Source of the DNA: Tetraselmis striata
Taxonomy: Eukaryota; Chlorophyta; Chlorodendrophyceae; Chlorodendrales; Chlorodendraceae
NCBI GenBank assembly: GCA_006384855.1
Contig: VCJN01002669.1
Coordinates: 62,001-126,000 of the forward strand
Direction of reading: 5' to 3'
DNA length: 64,000 nucleotides
Part shown: piece after piece, positions 22,625 to 33,787 of the stretch
How the letters are laid out: each line of letters starts with the position of its first letter
How positions within the stretch are numbered: the stretch's first letter is position 1
Notes under the pieces: generated by a model
The model's database searches: none
Told to the model about the DNA's origin: nothing
Seen by the model: only the letters and a program-made list of their open reading frames with translations
Made by a program: the position numbers and the translations under genes

Positions 22625-22772
22625 AATGGGGGGGGGGGGGGGGGGGGGGATGTGGCGGCGGGGCATCCACTCACACATACCCCGGCGATGCATGACAAAT
22701 ATTACATGCCGTGGCGGGTCGGCGGGCCGACCCGGCGGGCCGACCCGGCGGGGGGGGGGGGGGGGGGGGGGG
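22625..22772. repeat. two G tracts around a GGGCCGACCCGGC repeat
   Basis: G runs of about 20 bases at 22,627 and 22,751 flank a short sequence with triplicated GGCGGGCCGACCC. It can fold on itself or, with the G runs, form quadruplex-like structure. Confidence 0.7.
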
Positions 22773-23433
22773 CGTCTATTGAACTACACGTGCGACAGTG
22801 TCGTTTCGTGGAGCAGTATATGTGCCCGGCCTCATTTATACCGCCCCCTACCTGCGCTGCATGGTCTACCCCTACGAATTACTTAGCACAAACCGCCATT
22901 ACTTAATAGGAACCTAGCACAGTCAGGCTTATATGCCCGCTTTCCCGATCAACTTCTACGCACTTTCCGTCCCTCAACCGCCGGACATGGGGGTTAAGCC
23001 GCCAGCCTCGGCAGTTGCTTAGCCAGACTTGGCATCCCGTACCGTGTCCATGGCTTCGCAGCTCTGCCGCTGGCACACGCCGAGTCCGGCGCTTGCTGCC
23101 GCGGGGTTGCGCACGCATGCACGCACGGTAATACGCCGCCGACGCCGCCACGCTTACTTCCACCACCTTCGCCAGCCGCAGCTTCGCACGCCTTTCCGCC
23201 GACATACGAAACGCACGAATCCCCCCCCGTCCCCGCGTCATGTATATTATATTCGAGGCGACTATGCGGGGCGCAGCACACGCCGCGGCGTGGGTCGGCG
23301 GAGCGACAGGCGGCGGGAGCCCTAATGGCCGGGCAGTATCCACACCCACACAGGCACCGCCGCTCACCTCCGACGCGGATGAACCGCCTCCCAAAGGAAA
23401 CATGCCGGTTGGTGGTAAGCCCAGCAGGCGTGC

Positions 23434-24135
23434 GTGGGGTGCCGGCGCCGGTACTGGTGCGACGGAGCTGTCGCGTCAGGAACCGCACCGCATGTGGAGC
23501 AACACATGGCGGTGCCGGCCCCACCTATGTCTAGGGCCACCTCCTCACAACACCCCGCCACGACGGCGTCGGCCACCGCCGACGGCGCCGTTGCGGGGGG
23601 GGACGCCCTGCCAGGCGACGATGATGCGCCTGGTGCGCCGCGTCAGGAGGCGGAGGAGGCCGTGGTCGAGGCGACTGATCGGGCTGAGGGGGTTGTCGAG
23701 GCGAGCGAGGCTGCGCTCGCGCCACCCGCCCCGCAGCCACCTGCGGGACATGCCGACTTGCTCGTCGCCATGTTGACCGGAGCACTACGAGCAGTGGCGG
23801 GAGGCGGCCACATGCACTATCATGTGCGTGTCCTGGCCGGACGCCCGTCATGCGTGGACTGCGGCCAACGGACGGACTGGGAGTGTTGCTGCGACGGCAC
23901 CCCGGCTTTGTGCGGCCCCAAGTACCCATGCATGGCGACCCATCAGCGGGCAGTCCCCTGCCCGACCACGGCCACGAAGAGGGCGGAGTTCCGCCATGTC
24001 AGGGACGCGTTCCACGACGCGACTCGCGCCGCCGTGTGTGAGGCTTCCGAGAAGGCACGCGCGGCTGGTAGGGTGCGCAGGGTGAGGCGGCGGACGGCCC
24101 AGGAGCTGAAGGAGAGCGAGACATGCCGTCAGTGA
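23434..24135 (+). CDS. ORF with C-terminal cysteine/histidine finger, transposase-like
   Basis: A 233-codon frame. The N-terminal half is A/E-rich and low complexity. The C-terminal part has a C-x2-C then ECCC..LC..C..H pattern (CVDCGQRTDWECCC, ALCGPKYPCMATH) followed by a basic helix and the stop. This cysteine spacing resembles the zinc finger at the end of piggyBac-type and related transposases. The catalytic domain is not seen upstream, so it is a fragment or an accessory DNA-binding protein of the CACTA-like element. Family assignment is weak. Confidence 0.4.
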   Translation: MGCRRRYWCDGAVASGTAPHVEQHMAVPAPPMSRATSSQHPATTASATADGAVAGGDALPGDDDAPGAPRQEAEEAVVEATDRAEGVVEASEAALAPPAPQPPAGHADLLVAMLTGALRAVAGGGHMHYHVRVLAGRPSCVDCGQRTDWECCCDGTPALCGPKYPCMATHQRAVPCPTTATKRAEFRHVRDAFHDATRAAVCEASEKARAAGRVRRVRRRTAQELKESETCRQ

Positions 24136-24179
24136 GGTCGGGCGCAATGTCATTGGGTGGGGCACACGGACGTGTAACA

Positions 24180-24480
24180 CTTGCACTTTGCGCGTACTGC
24201 TGGGTTACATCCAGGCTGCGTCACACTATGCAACCGGAAAGGCTGCGTTGCTACTGCAAACGATGCGACGCCTCACTCTGTAGCAACCGCTGCCGCGACT
24301 ATCCCACAGCCGCTGCCCCCCCCCCCCCCCCCCCGCGCGCGGGGTCCCCGCCATCAGCAGCTTGCACTTGCACTTTGCGCGTACTGCTGGGTTACATCCA
24401 GGCGGCGTCACACCGGAAAGGCTGCGTTGCTACTGCAAACGATGCTACGCCTCACTCGGTAGCAACCGCTGCCCCGCCCA
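24180..24480 (+). repeat. tandem duplication of about 180 bp
   Basis: The block ACTTGCACTTTGCGCGTACT through CTACTGCAAACGATGC and TAGCAACCGCTGCC occurs twice, at about 24,178 and 24,363, with a C tract and a CCGCGCGCGGGG joint between them. Small deletions separate the copies. Confidence 0.8.
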
Positions 24481-25077
24481 TCCCACTCGGGATGCTGAGA
24501 GCAGCTAAAGGGCACCGGGGGCGGGGCAAGAGGGAGCATGGCCAATGATTGTGGAAGAGCGGGGACCCGCTTGCATGCCATCGTATTATATCTTGCACAA
24601 TATCTGTTGCTGCACTCATATCTCACATCACTAGCTTAGCTATAGTGATTCCCCCCCCCCCCCCCCGCACCCCGTACGCACAAGCCTGGGTATACGCATC
24701 AACTGCCCGCCGGGATGAGAAACTGGTATTGGTAGTGTGTCTGTGGGGTGGAGGGGGGGCAAAAGAGCTGCCAATTGCTGCCAAGCTGGTGCGTTACATT
24801 GGGGCAGGCGCTGGGCAGACAATTGGGGCTCGCTTCAGAGCATTGTCTAGTGCCTATGCGGCTGCGCCGCCTCCGCCGCATGCAGACTCTGCGGGCTCAC
24901 CAGCACCGCCACCTCAGTCATGCGGCCCTGCATCCCGCAGCCCGCCGCCGTCAGCCAGATCAGAGGTATCCAGAAGCCAGTGCTGGGGTTGTTGCGGCAT
25001 GACCGCATAGTTTTCAGCGGCTGCCGTCCACAGCTTGTAATGCATCCCTTTCCGCCGATTCCGCTGTATGCGCTGTC

Positions 25078-25151
25078 TTGGCGCCGCGCTGCCCCGGCCG
25101 CCGCGCCTTGGCGCCGCGCTGCCCCGGCCGCCGCGCCTTGGCGCCGCGCTG
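25078..25151. repeat. 31-bp tandem repeat, 2.4 copies
   Basis: GCGCCGCGCTGCCCCGGCCG and the following CCGCGCCTTG are repeated head to tail. Confidence 0.85.
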
Positions 25152-25220
25152 GGTATCGAGTCCTCCCCTCCCTAGTGAGCGCGTCCACCTGCGCCTTGCG
25201 CTCGGGGCCGTCCTCCTCCG

Positions 25221-26773
25221 TCACCACATTCTGCAACCCCCACCGCGTGACGAACCACGCAGCTCCTTGCATGCGCTTGTACATGTGCCCAAGCACCGCT
25301 TGGGGACGCGAAGCTCCTTCTCGGTCATGATCGCCTTCACCCGGGCCTCCTCGAGCAGCGGACCGGCGTTAAGAATGGAAAACGTTTCCATGTGGTGCAA
25401 GCAGTCCTCCATGACCCAGCCGGACTGCACCGTCACCTTGCCTGACCCTGCAGTCATGGAGGGGAATGCCGTCACGCCCACGCCCACGCCCACGCCCACG
25501 CCCGGGGGGGGGGGGGGGGTTACCTTTCGATTCTTGGACACTGCAAACGAAGGGCGCAACCCGCGTTCAAAGTTGCTGGGTATCGGGACTAAAGCATGGC
25601 GCCGGTCTTCCTGCTTCATAGCTCGGAATCCAATGTGGCCCTGCACGGTGACAAATTTCCTCCAGAAGTCCCTTCCCAAGCCAAAAAACAACAGGTGGAA
25701 CGGCGCGAGGGGGAAGAGGTTGATCATGCTGACATAGCCCAGGACCACATGCACATGGCACACGCCATGGCAGCAAGTGTTCTGCTTGGCCTCCGCCAGC
25801 CGGGTTGTGTTGAACGCACGCCGGGCAAGGTGCGTGATTCACTGGACAAGTCATCGCCTTGATGGACGGTTACCAAGCGAGCCTCCCCGTCCGCATCCAC
25901 AGGGGGGTGCTCCTTGGCAGCCGCCATAGCCTCCACAACCTGCCACGCCGACCGGGCAGGTGCGTGTGATTCCATACAACCGCAGTTGAGTGGTGCCACC
26001 AGCACGCAGGCCGGGCCCACTCACCTCTGAACGCAGAAGGTCCACAATGTCACCGTCCTCGAAAACAGCGCGCCACTGGGTCGCCCCGCCGTAGTCCTCC
26101 AACACCCACTCGGTAACGACGCCGGTTATCACGCCGTAGTGCCATAATCCCCGGAACTTCTTGGCGATGACCTTCATGTAGAAGTCGCCGGGATCGCCTT
26201 TCCATATCACGCCCTCATCGCGGGCTCGACGCCCGCCGGCGGCCACGCAGGCGCGTCGATGTCCATACCGTCTTCGCCAACGGGGTCCTCCCCCACGCCC
26301 ATCACATCGTCCACCTTCGAGCCGCCGTCGTCCGAGACCGGCGCCGGCGGGCCGTTTCCGACGGCTGCAGCTACTCCAGCTGCCGCGCTTGTTGCTGCTG
26401 CTGCTGCTGCCGCCCCTGCTGCTGCTGCTTGTGATAAGGCGGCCTTGCGGCGCAACTTAGCCGCACGCTTCAACGAGTGGCTACAGTTCGGGAATTTTAG
26501 GAAGTGCCGCTCTCGCGCCGTCCTTTCACTACTGCCCGTCACGATGCCGTGGCAGTGCTTGCATGTGTACACGCCATCCTTCGACACACTCGCTATCCAT
26601 CCCTTTGCCGGCATGCCTGCTGCCGCGCGCGGGGGGCGGGGGGGGGGGGGGGGGGTTGAGAGTTGGGGTGGATGTAACCCACCACCGGCAGGCAACACAG
26701 ATGCGAGTGCGCGGCTGTCCGCGCTTGATTCAACGGTGAGCGGCGGTGACCGTGAGGCGACCCCGTACTTCAT
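25221..26773 (-). pseudogene. BED-finger / Tudor-like transposon protein, degenerate
   Basis: Minus-strand parts in order. First is a finger, YTCKHCHGIVTGSSERT..HFLKFPNCSH (about 26,600-26,510), with the C2..H..C layout of BED-type fingers. Next is an alanine run and an acidic linker. Then, in another frame (26,246-25,851), comes a chromo/Tudor-like module: WHYGVITGVVTEW, ATQWRAVFEDGDIVDLL. Then, in a third frame (about 25,800-25,530), INLFPLAPFHLLFFGLGRDF, which resembles a stretch next to the catalytic core in algal DDE transposases. A hexamer (CCCACG) run and C tract interrupt it before more coding-like sequence (CLHHMETFSILN, VKAIMTEKELRVPK). Frame changes could be introns or decay. This is the best candidate for the CACTA-like element's own protein. 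Confidence 0.45.
25473..25520. repeat. CCCACG hexamer array plus G tract
   Basis: Five CCCACG hexamers are followed by a run of about 15 G. Confidence 0.85.
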
Positions 26774-27190
26774 GCGCGTGCTGGGGCGTTACACAATCCT
26801 CAGCAGTTAGGGCGGCTGCATTAAAACGCGCACCTACGAACACCACCTACCGCCTACCACCTACCGTACCACCTACATCCGCCCACACCTCCGCCCGTCG
26901 TGCCGCACATCGCGGCACACCGCGGGGTCAGCGGTCAGCGATGTGCGGTCAGCGATGTGCGGCGATGTGCAATGAGTGCGTACATCCGCCTGTACTTAGC
27001 CCGGGTGCTCCGCGTCGGCGGGCGACACGCGAGCCCGCGTGCGCATATCAATTTGATGAAATTATGGAAACGAGAAATTCATATAGTACTTTACAGGTCG
27101 CGCGCGATAGTCGTCGCTACTGGGTATGAAATCCACGTCCCTCGTCCGTCCCGTATCGTCCCCGTATGTCGTCGTTCGTCACCAGTAGGG

Positions 27191-27221
27191 CACATTTACG
27201 TCACATCTGAATCTCACAGTG
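27191..27221 (-). repeat. CACTA-like element, right terminal inverted repeat
   Basis: Ends CTCACAGTG on the plus strand. It is followed by ACA, matching the ACA before the left end. Confidence 0.72.
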
Positions 27222-27224
27222 ACA

Positions 27225-27697
27225 TGACAAGGACAAGCAGCTAGCCGGCATGCGTGTGCAGCTCGAGCGCGCGTACAAAAGCTACAATGGAGCACACGCG
27301 CCGTCATCTTGGGCTCGTCAAGCGCAAGCATGAGGTCAGCGAGGCGCTCGAGATTGCGGCGGTGCACCTACTGTCTTCCAGCAAGGCAGGCCAGCGAGTG
27401 CGTCTTGAAGGTGCCCCGCCCCGCACCTTCTCGCATCAGTGGTCCGCGAACAACGCCGCTAAGAAGATCGGAGGGTTCCTAGACGCGGTGGCAGGTCGTG
27501 CCGAGGACGACACGGAGGGAGCCAGGCTGCAACGGCACGTTGCAGCCAAGCTCACCGACCGCTATCAGCCCCCTGCCCCATCCGGAGCGCCGTGCTACGG
27601 CCCGTGCTACGGCAGTGACGGCTGTGGTCGGCGAGATTCAGGAGCACTTCTCGCCGCAGTTGGGCAGCTGTCTAAGGTCACGTTGCGAATGCAGTGA
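27225..27697 (+). pseudogene. 3' part of the coiled-coil frame plus an overlapping 147-codon ORF
   Basis: From 27,225 the frame continuous with 18,882 reads DKDKQLAGMRVQLERAYKS and stops near 27,331. A second frame in the +1 register (27,254-27,697) carries MEHTRRHLGLVKRKHEVSEA and HQWSANNAAKKIGGFLDAVA, also helical and charged. A one-base indel near 27,290 would join the two, so the target gene seems to continue here. It may be an old retroelement gag-like gene. No named family was recognised. Confidence 0.4.
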
Positions 27698-27839
27698 CGA
27701 GGGATACCAGTGCATGATCCGGGGCATCGGGCAGTAATTTGATCCGGTCAAACTAACGCGTGCATATATATGCCACGCACCCTATCATTGTTCGACATCC
27801 CCTTCCCGCAGTTGTCCTCAAACCGTGCGGTGAGCGTTG

Positions 27840-28930
27840 TGCCGCACCCGCACGCGTGCAGCTGAGTTGGCGGAAAACGGCATTCCAAGTGTAACATATT
27901 CTGGCAGTTTTCGCACTATGGTATGGGTTACCGCGGGGAGCGGTGTGGTTGGACGTGGAAGTGGCGGAGGGGCGCGATGTGACCGAAGAAGGACCACGCC
28001 CCGAAGGAAGGACGTTGGGGTCGATGTAGTCCAAAACGACGTCGGAGTTGGTTGCCCATCCACCTTGGTAGCGGATGTGGGACAGCGGGACTCCGATGGC
28101 GCTTGCAACAGATGCTGAACCTTTGCAAAGGCAGTGTGAACTCCATGAAGTGCCGGCGGGAGGGGGCACCACCAACGGCGGTGGAGAGCCAGTCCGACAT
28201 ATGGTAGCGGCAGTCCAAGATTTGGACTGTTCGCTCGGGTTGGCCGCCCAAAAGTTAGTTTCGGCCACGGCAACACGAGCCAAGGGGGCATACGGTACGT
28301 TGTCGACGAAGTGGTGCAAGAGACGCGCAATGCGAGGGTGCTCCGACACTGGAAGGAGCAGTATAACGCGTAGCTCGTCGGGCCGCGCCGCCATCTGGCG
28401 CGTCCCTTCTCGAGGTACACATGTAGGGTGATGTTGCAGGCGTCGACGTGCACGTCCCGCGCTTGGCAGGACACGCAGTAAGTCCTCTGGCAAAGAACAT
28501 GAAGTTGACAACCGAGGCCATGAGGGCTCGGAAGTCGTACTGGGATTCGGGGCATACGCAATCAACTCGGCCCGCTCGACAAAGTTGTAGGCGACATCAG
28601 CAGGCAGAGGAACTCGCAAAGGGGCAGCCTCCGTGCGGCGTTGCCTTAGCAGCATACCACCACGCGCGACGGTGAGGTGCAGGCTGTCCTTAGCGATCGG
28701 GTGAGTCGAGGTTGTGAACATGTTGATTGCTGAGATGTAGGGTTGACAAAAGTGATTTAGCCCCGATGTGACCCCGCTCACCAATCCAAGCGACGTACTG
28801 GACGACATTAGCGGTGACCGCCTCCAGCGGGTTGATGTTCTCGGAGTCGAGGCAGAACTCCGCGAATTGAGACAGCCCGTCAGCGTAGACTGCTCTTGAG
28901 TGTCTGAGCGGTGAGGAAGCTGTAGAGCAA
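27840..28930 (-). pseudogene. DIRS-type tyrosine recombinase remnant
   Basis: Minus-strand, frameshifted. The N-terminal SAM-like part reads NVVQYVAWIGERGHIGAKSL (about 28,820-28,760). A middle part reads ITLHVYLEKGRARWRR. The catalytic C-terminus reads KGSASVASAIGVPLSH then IRYQGGWATNSDVVLDYIDP. The canonical HxLRKG arginine box is changed to CLCKGSA here, so it is probably dead. At least two frame changes separate these parts. It belongs with the gag-like frame upstream on the same strand (29.5-30.6 kb); no RT lies between them, so the element lost it or was non-autonomous. Confidence 0.65.
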
Positions 28931-29559
28931 GTCGAGGGTCCGCTGTCTCAACTCTTTATCTGAGCCGAACGCCTTCTGCAGGCAAGACCGGAGTGAAGCA
29001 GCCCATAGGGCGCCATATTCTGGTTCGTTACTTGCATAAGTACGGCGCTTGACCGACGGAGTAACAGGGGCCGGTTCATTGTAGCAAAGTATCCGGCCGC
29101 GGCGGTTGGATTCCCAGCGGTTGGTCGGTAGTTGCTGGATAGGTTAGTAAGGTTACCAATACGGGTTTGCGGGGATAGATTATGGTAGGAGGGCCGCTTC
29201 GCGCGCCCGCTGCCCTCGTAGCGCCTCTCACGTGGGTAATGTACACGCGCGGAAGTTGGTCGTTGCGAACCAGTCGTAACACGCAGTGTAACAACCGACG
29301 GACGCAGTGATGAGATGGTACGGGAGGCGGGTGGTTGAGCCGCCATGTCCAGGTGTGCGGATGGTTGAGCCGCACTCGGTTGTGGCTGTAAGAAGCGTCG
29401 CACCGAAGAGGGCCTGAATTCTGTAACGTGGGAGGGTCCATCCGGCCCGGACATAGGACGCTCATCTCGCCGGTGAGATGCTAGGGCTCGCCGTGCGGCG
29501 GTCACCGAAAGGTGACCTCGCAATGCGCGAGGAGCTCCGGCGAAAGGCGCCCCACACCG

Positions 29560-30578
29560 TCACTCGTCGTGCTCGCCTTCGCGGCCACGCCCGCGACCGT
29601 CGTCACGTCCACGTCCACGCCCGCGCCCATCGAGCGGCGTTGTTGCCCGAGCAGTAGCGGTAGCTTTTGCGCTGCTGGCGACCGACGCCTCGAAGACGCG
29701 ACGCTCGTGGTCCTTCATCGGGTCCCCAAAAATCGCAGAGCTCACGTGCTCGGCACCATGCTGAAAAGGCTGAGCCGCCCGCAGTACGTCCATAACACCT
29801 TGGTCACCGTGCACACGCTTGATCTCGTTAAGCCTCCGCAAGAAGGCTAGACGAAAGCGAAACGCTTTGGCGATGGCCTCGGCATGATTCCAAGCGCGAG
29901 CGAGGTGGAGGGTGAAGTCTTGATTAGCAGCAGGGACATAGGGTAACAGCTCGTCGAGGGCCACGAAAAGGGCAGCCTTGTGAGCTCCAAAACACGTCAT
30001 CCAAAGGTACTCCTCCTGGGCCGGCAACCGCCGGTCATTATGCTTAGGTATAGTCGTTCGTCAAGTCGATGCTCAGGGAGAAGAGCCCAGGCACTCGGCT
30101 GACCAGTCGAACGGCCTCGAAAGTAACCATGCTATGCTCGTTGCAATAGTTCTAGCACCGCGAGGTAGTCGTCCTCGTCACTCACGGTTTTTCCTCCGAC
30201 ACGGCCGCTCTCGACCAGCTCTAGCAAGTTGGGGCGCTCTGGGCTCCCCCGCCCGCTGCATGTCGGTTGTCCCGCAACGCGCTGCCCGGAATCAGAGCCA
30301 TGTGCTCCGCCTCCACCGACAACACGGTCACGAGCCGTCAGTTATTGAGTTAACGATATCGCAAGCTCGCGCAACAACGTAGAGTGGGCCTTCATGCCCG
30401 CTTGTAGCGATTCGAGCGTCGGCTCAACGACGGGTTCTTCTCCATCCGACACGGTGACGCACGGATGTACGGATGAGAATTTCACACTCGGATGGTGAGC
30501 CGGGTGGTCTTGAACAACTTGGGTGACCTTGCTCGCAATGGATGGCGAGACAGTTAATCGCTGCGTGTAACGCAGCAA
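29560..30578 (-). pseudogene. gag-like retroelement ORF, frameshifted
   Basis: The main frame (30,027-29,560, 155 codons) is helical (FTLHLARAWNHAEAIAKAF, FLRRLNEIKRVHGDQG) and ends in an arginine-glycine-rich RNA-binding-like tail (DGRGRGRGRDDGRGRGRE). A second frame upstream (30,578-30,342) has VTQVVQDHPAHH and LESLQAGMKAHSTLLRELA and looks like its N-terminus. The layout gag then tyrosine recombinase on the same strand fits a DIRS-type element. Confidence 0.45.
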
Positions 30579-30750
30579 AACTGGAAGATCACATGCTCAG
30601 GTGTTACGGCTGCTTTTATGTATATTTGTGTTGCAACCAAAAAGGGCGCAACGACAAGTGCCTAGTAACCCGTGCCACTTAGCAGCAACGGTAGCCGGAA
30701 AGCGGTTAGGGAAAGGAGGAAACCCCAAAAACCAGTTTAGAACAATTACA
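30561..30750 (+). repeat. dispersed repeat, copy 2 (empty site for the TRIM)
   Basis: Continuous counterpart of 17418-17492 plus 18043-18160. At the position where copy 1 carries the TRIM and two ACTCG copies, this copy reads through (TATATTTGTGTTGCAACC) with one target-length segment. Confidence 0.75.
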
Positions 30751-32779
30751 TGCTCGAATATGTGATATTATCCTAACAACGTCGTGATAATGACCGATGT
30801 CATAAATATTGGCCCATGCTCGAATAAGGGAGAAAGAGAAATGGCCATTCTCATGCGTGATGTGCTGCCTAGAGAAATATTGTACAAATATTGCATCCGT
30901 ACCGGAGAAGCAGCACCCATGGTTGGATTAGAAATCGCGATATTTCTCTCGGATCACAAGAGAAACGGAGCCGCTACGACAGTCCGGAAGTAGGCGGGTT
31001 GGCTGTGGGATGGGATCGACCCGCCCAGTACAGCCAACCCGCTCACGACATGTGGTCGGTCTCCGCCCCGCCTCACGCCGCTCAGCTACATCCGGCTGTG
31101 CACATGAATAACCGTTCAGTCCGGGCGGGGAGGGGTGGCGCGCGGTGGAAGCTAGATGGTAACATAGAGGAGTCGCGACGGCCCGCGACGAGGGCGGCCG
31201 CGACTCGCTAACTTATTCCCCTCAACATCCGTCGCCTTGCGGTATATTTAGGCGACGGATCCGGTCGACTAGGGCGAGGAGGGGGAGGCGGCGGGTTGCG
31301 GTGGCTACGCATCCTCCGCCGCGCCGGGGTGGGGGCGTGGGATTGGTATCATCGTCCCGTCGGGTTCAGCGTGGTGCCTCGATGACGTGCCGACGATGAT
31401 TGGCGACGGGATAATGCGTACGGCGCGCCCGTGGAAAGTGCATCGCGATATACTATATGTCGCTATTTCTCCCGCGGGAAAGTAATACTTTTCCAGCGGG
31501 AGAAAGAAGTCTGTGTTTCTCCCGATCTGGAGGCCTTTGTCCCGCCGCGGGAGAAGTAGCGATTTCTCCTTGGTAAATATTTCGCCGACTTTGGAGCTGT
31601 CAGTGGTGACATTGTCGACGAAATGATGTTTTTGGATGGGGCGGCACGACCGCGTGCATCGTGAGCTCTCCGCTTAAGCAGGCGGCGTTACGAATAATTT
31701 AACTAATCATTCAACGCCTACCGACAGCTGATGCGACGACAGCTAAACCACTTGGAGAAGCGTTACCCTCCGAAAGGCAACAACCGCAAGGTTAGAGCGA
31801 CGGAAGAGGAAAATCAAGCGAGACTTGATCAGGGTGTAGTGGGTCGCGGGGGCCGTAGGAACCTCGGCTTTCCCACTACAAATAGATTGGAGGTCTGCAA
31901 GATCCGACTCACCCGCTCATCAGTTATAGCTTTTCATCGATAAGATATCGACAAGACTCATGTCTCGCCTCTACCCGCTCCGGCACCCATCACCCATGCT
32001 CGTCCGTATCATGGCACCCATCCCGAGTCGACCGACATGGGCGGAGGGGCGCGCTCACCGGGGAATCCCAGCAACATTGGTGGCCGAGCTCCGCTGCGTG
32101 GGAAGGGACGGACACTCCGCGATTGATTGATGGCCCCGTTTGCTAAGCGTTGCCGAAGGGCACAAGGGCCTCTTCGTGGGCAGCAGGGACGACGCAGCAC
32201 CGAGCTGACCATGACGGCTTGCCACCTCGCGGGCCGAGGGCAGTTGGTAGCGCTGAGCTCGGCCGACCAGTCACGTTATGTGGCAATGTATGACAGCCGG
32301 TGGGCGGTGCGTATTGTTTTCGGGAAACGACATGCCGCCGGCTCGGTGCGGCGCACCGTAGTAGGATGCATGGTAGGCATTGCACTCCCTCTCCCTATCG
32401 CCTCGCTCACTACACATGCGCTTGCTTTCATCACCCCTGCCCGTCGGCACCATAATTCGTAGCGCGATTTGCTCAACATGGGGGAGTGGGGGGGGGGGGG
32501 GGGGGGGGAGGACTCACCTTTGAGTGCCTACGCAATGACTGAAATACAGAATTTTGTGCGTCTGCTTTGCTGCGCCGCCTTGCGGATGCAGAATAGTCCG
32601 CGATACCGCGAGCCACCGTTCGCGCCTCCATCCACGAGACCTGCGTCGATCGCCGCAGACTGACATCGACCGACTACACCCCAACCGCTGAGCCACTACG
32701 CCCCATCGTTAGTGCAGTGCATTGCGATCGGTCACTACTGGTATCGCCAGCAAACGGTGAGCGGCCGTATTAATCTCGT
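30751..32779. other. no convincing gene
   Basis: Only short unrelated frames. There is a cluster of TTTCTCCCGCGGGA-type inverted words at 31,450-31,570 (TTTCTCCCG and CGGGAGAAA recur), and a G tract at about 32,489-32,508. Confidence 0.5.
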
Positions 32780-33787
32780 ACCGGTAGTACCGTCGCACCG
32801 CGCACGACCGCGATGCGTACGCCCACACGGACGAATGGGGATAGGCAGCTAGTCGCGCTGCTAGTGACGCCCCGCCATGCGCAACGCGTACAAGCCGTAA
32901 GCATGCGAGGCGCTGGGACAAGGTACGCTCCTACAAGGTGCCGGGCATACGCACCCCGGAACCCGTGGGTCCCTGCGTGGGGGGCGGGAGGCGTTTACTC
33001 GTACCGATACCTTTACCATATGCTTATTATCGACCGGCGGCCGCAGGTCGCGCGCTGATGCTTGATGACGCCTCGATGAGCAGCGCAACTGCGTGCACAT
33101 GTACCGGTACGCGCCGGCGTACACCTAGTTGGATTAGCGGGTGTTGCCCCGGACACCGCCGGCGTCTACGGAGCAAACCTCAATCATATCTGAGTAGCAG
33201 CCGAGGACCCGCGAGGCGCTAGTTCTCGTTACGCTCCGGCAACATATCGGTCATGTGCACCCGTGGAGATCGGCACGGGGGTCGGAGAAGTACGTCGAAC
33301 TAGCTTTATTACCGGCAGTGGAGCACGCTGCTGATGACGCCGCGACACGCGCAACTGCGTACACGCCGGCTAACACCTAGTGGAACCATCGGGTGGTAAC
33401 CAGGGCGCCGTTGTCTACGGCGTATCCTGAATCTCTGGTACTGAATGAAGAGCAGCCGAAGTGGCGATTAACCTAGTACGGTCGCGCCACGCAAGATCGC
33501 GATGCGTACTTATACGCTCACACGGACGATGTTAACCGGAAGTTGATCCCTCAACTGATGACGCCTCGTTGCACGCAGCGCGTGCACGCCGCCGTGCCTT
33601 ACATGACATGTCACATGTGATGCGAAGCGTTACTTCTCATTGTGCTTCGGCAATGTCTCGGTCATACGCACCCCTGAAAATCGACACGGGAGTCGGAGAA
33701 GTAGGGTTCGTCGAACTACCTTACCGGCAGCGGACCACCATGCTGATGACGATGCGTCGAGCGCAACCGTACACGCCGGCGCACAAC
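32780..33787 (+). repeat. diverged tandem array, left part
   Basis: Repeating blocks in fixed order: GATCGCGATGCGTAC, CACACGGACGA, CTGATGACGCC, GTACACGCCGGCGT, GCGAGGCGCTAGTTCTCGTT, GGTCATACGCACC, CGGAGAAGTACGTCGAACTA, CTTACCGGCAGCG. The anchor CGGAGAAGTA occurs at about 33,283 and 33,696. Units vary at about 375-500 bp with perhaps 75-85 percent identity by eye. It continues at 34.94 kb after an insertion. No frame is conserved. Confidence 0.75.

Larger units (their letters stand above)
18883..27221. mobile_element. 8.3-kb CACTA/EnSpm-like DNA transposon, probably defective
   Basis: The two ends are inverted copies starting CACTGTGAGATTCAGATGTG, with 22 identical bases and 28 of 31 overall. 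The flanks are ACA at 18880-18882 and ACA at 27222-27224, a 3-bp target duplication. A CACT(A/G) terminus plus a 3-bp duplication is the CACTA/EnSpm hallmark. Just inside both ends, GGTGACGAA and TAGCGAC..ACTAT words recur as subterminal repeats. The interior holds a basic nuclear-type C-terminal exon, a dimeric satellite, a cysteine-rich ORF, a tandem duplication and a BED-finger ORF with transposase-like downstream sequence. I see no intact DDE transposase. Older nested elements inside are possible. Confidence 0.7.

Noticed and set aside
27753-28808. A single intact 351-codon recombinase
   Set aside because: Only its middle and C-terminal part are recombinase-like. The N-terminal and central parts of the family lie in other frames, so it is a frameshifted remnant.
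31440-31570. TTTCTCCCG/CGGGAGAAA cluster as a possible structured RNA
   Set aside because: The words are short and unevenly spaced, and I could not pair them into one stable fold by eye.
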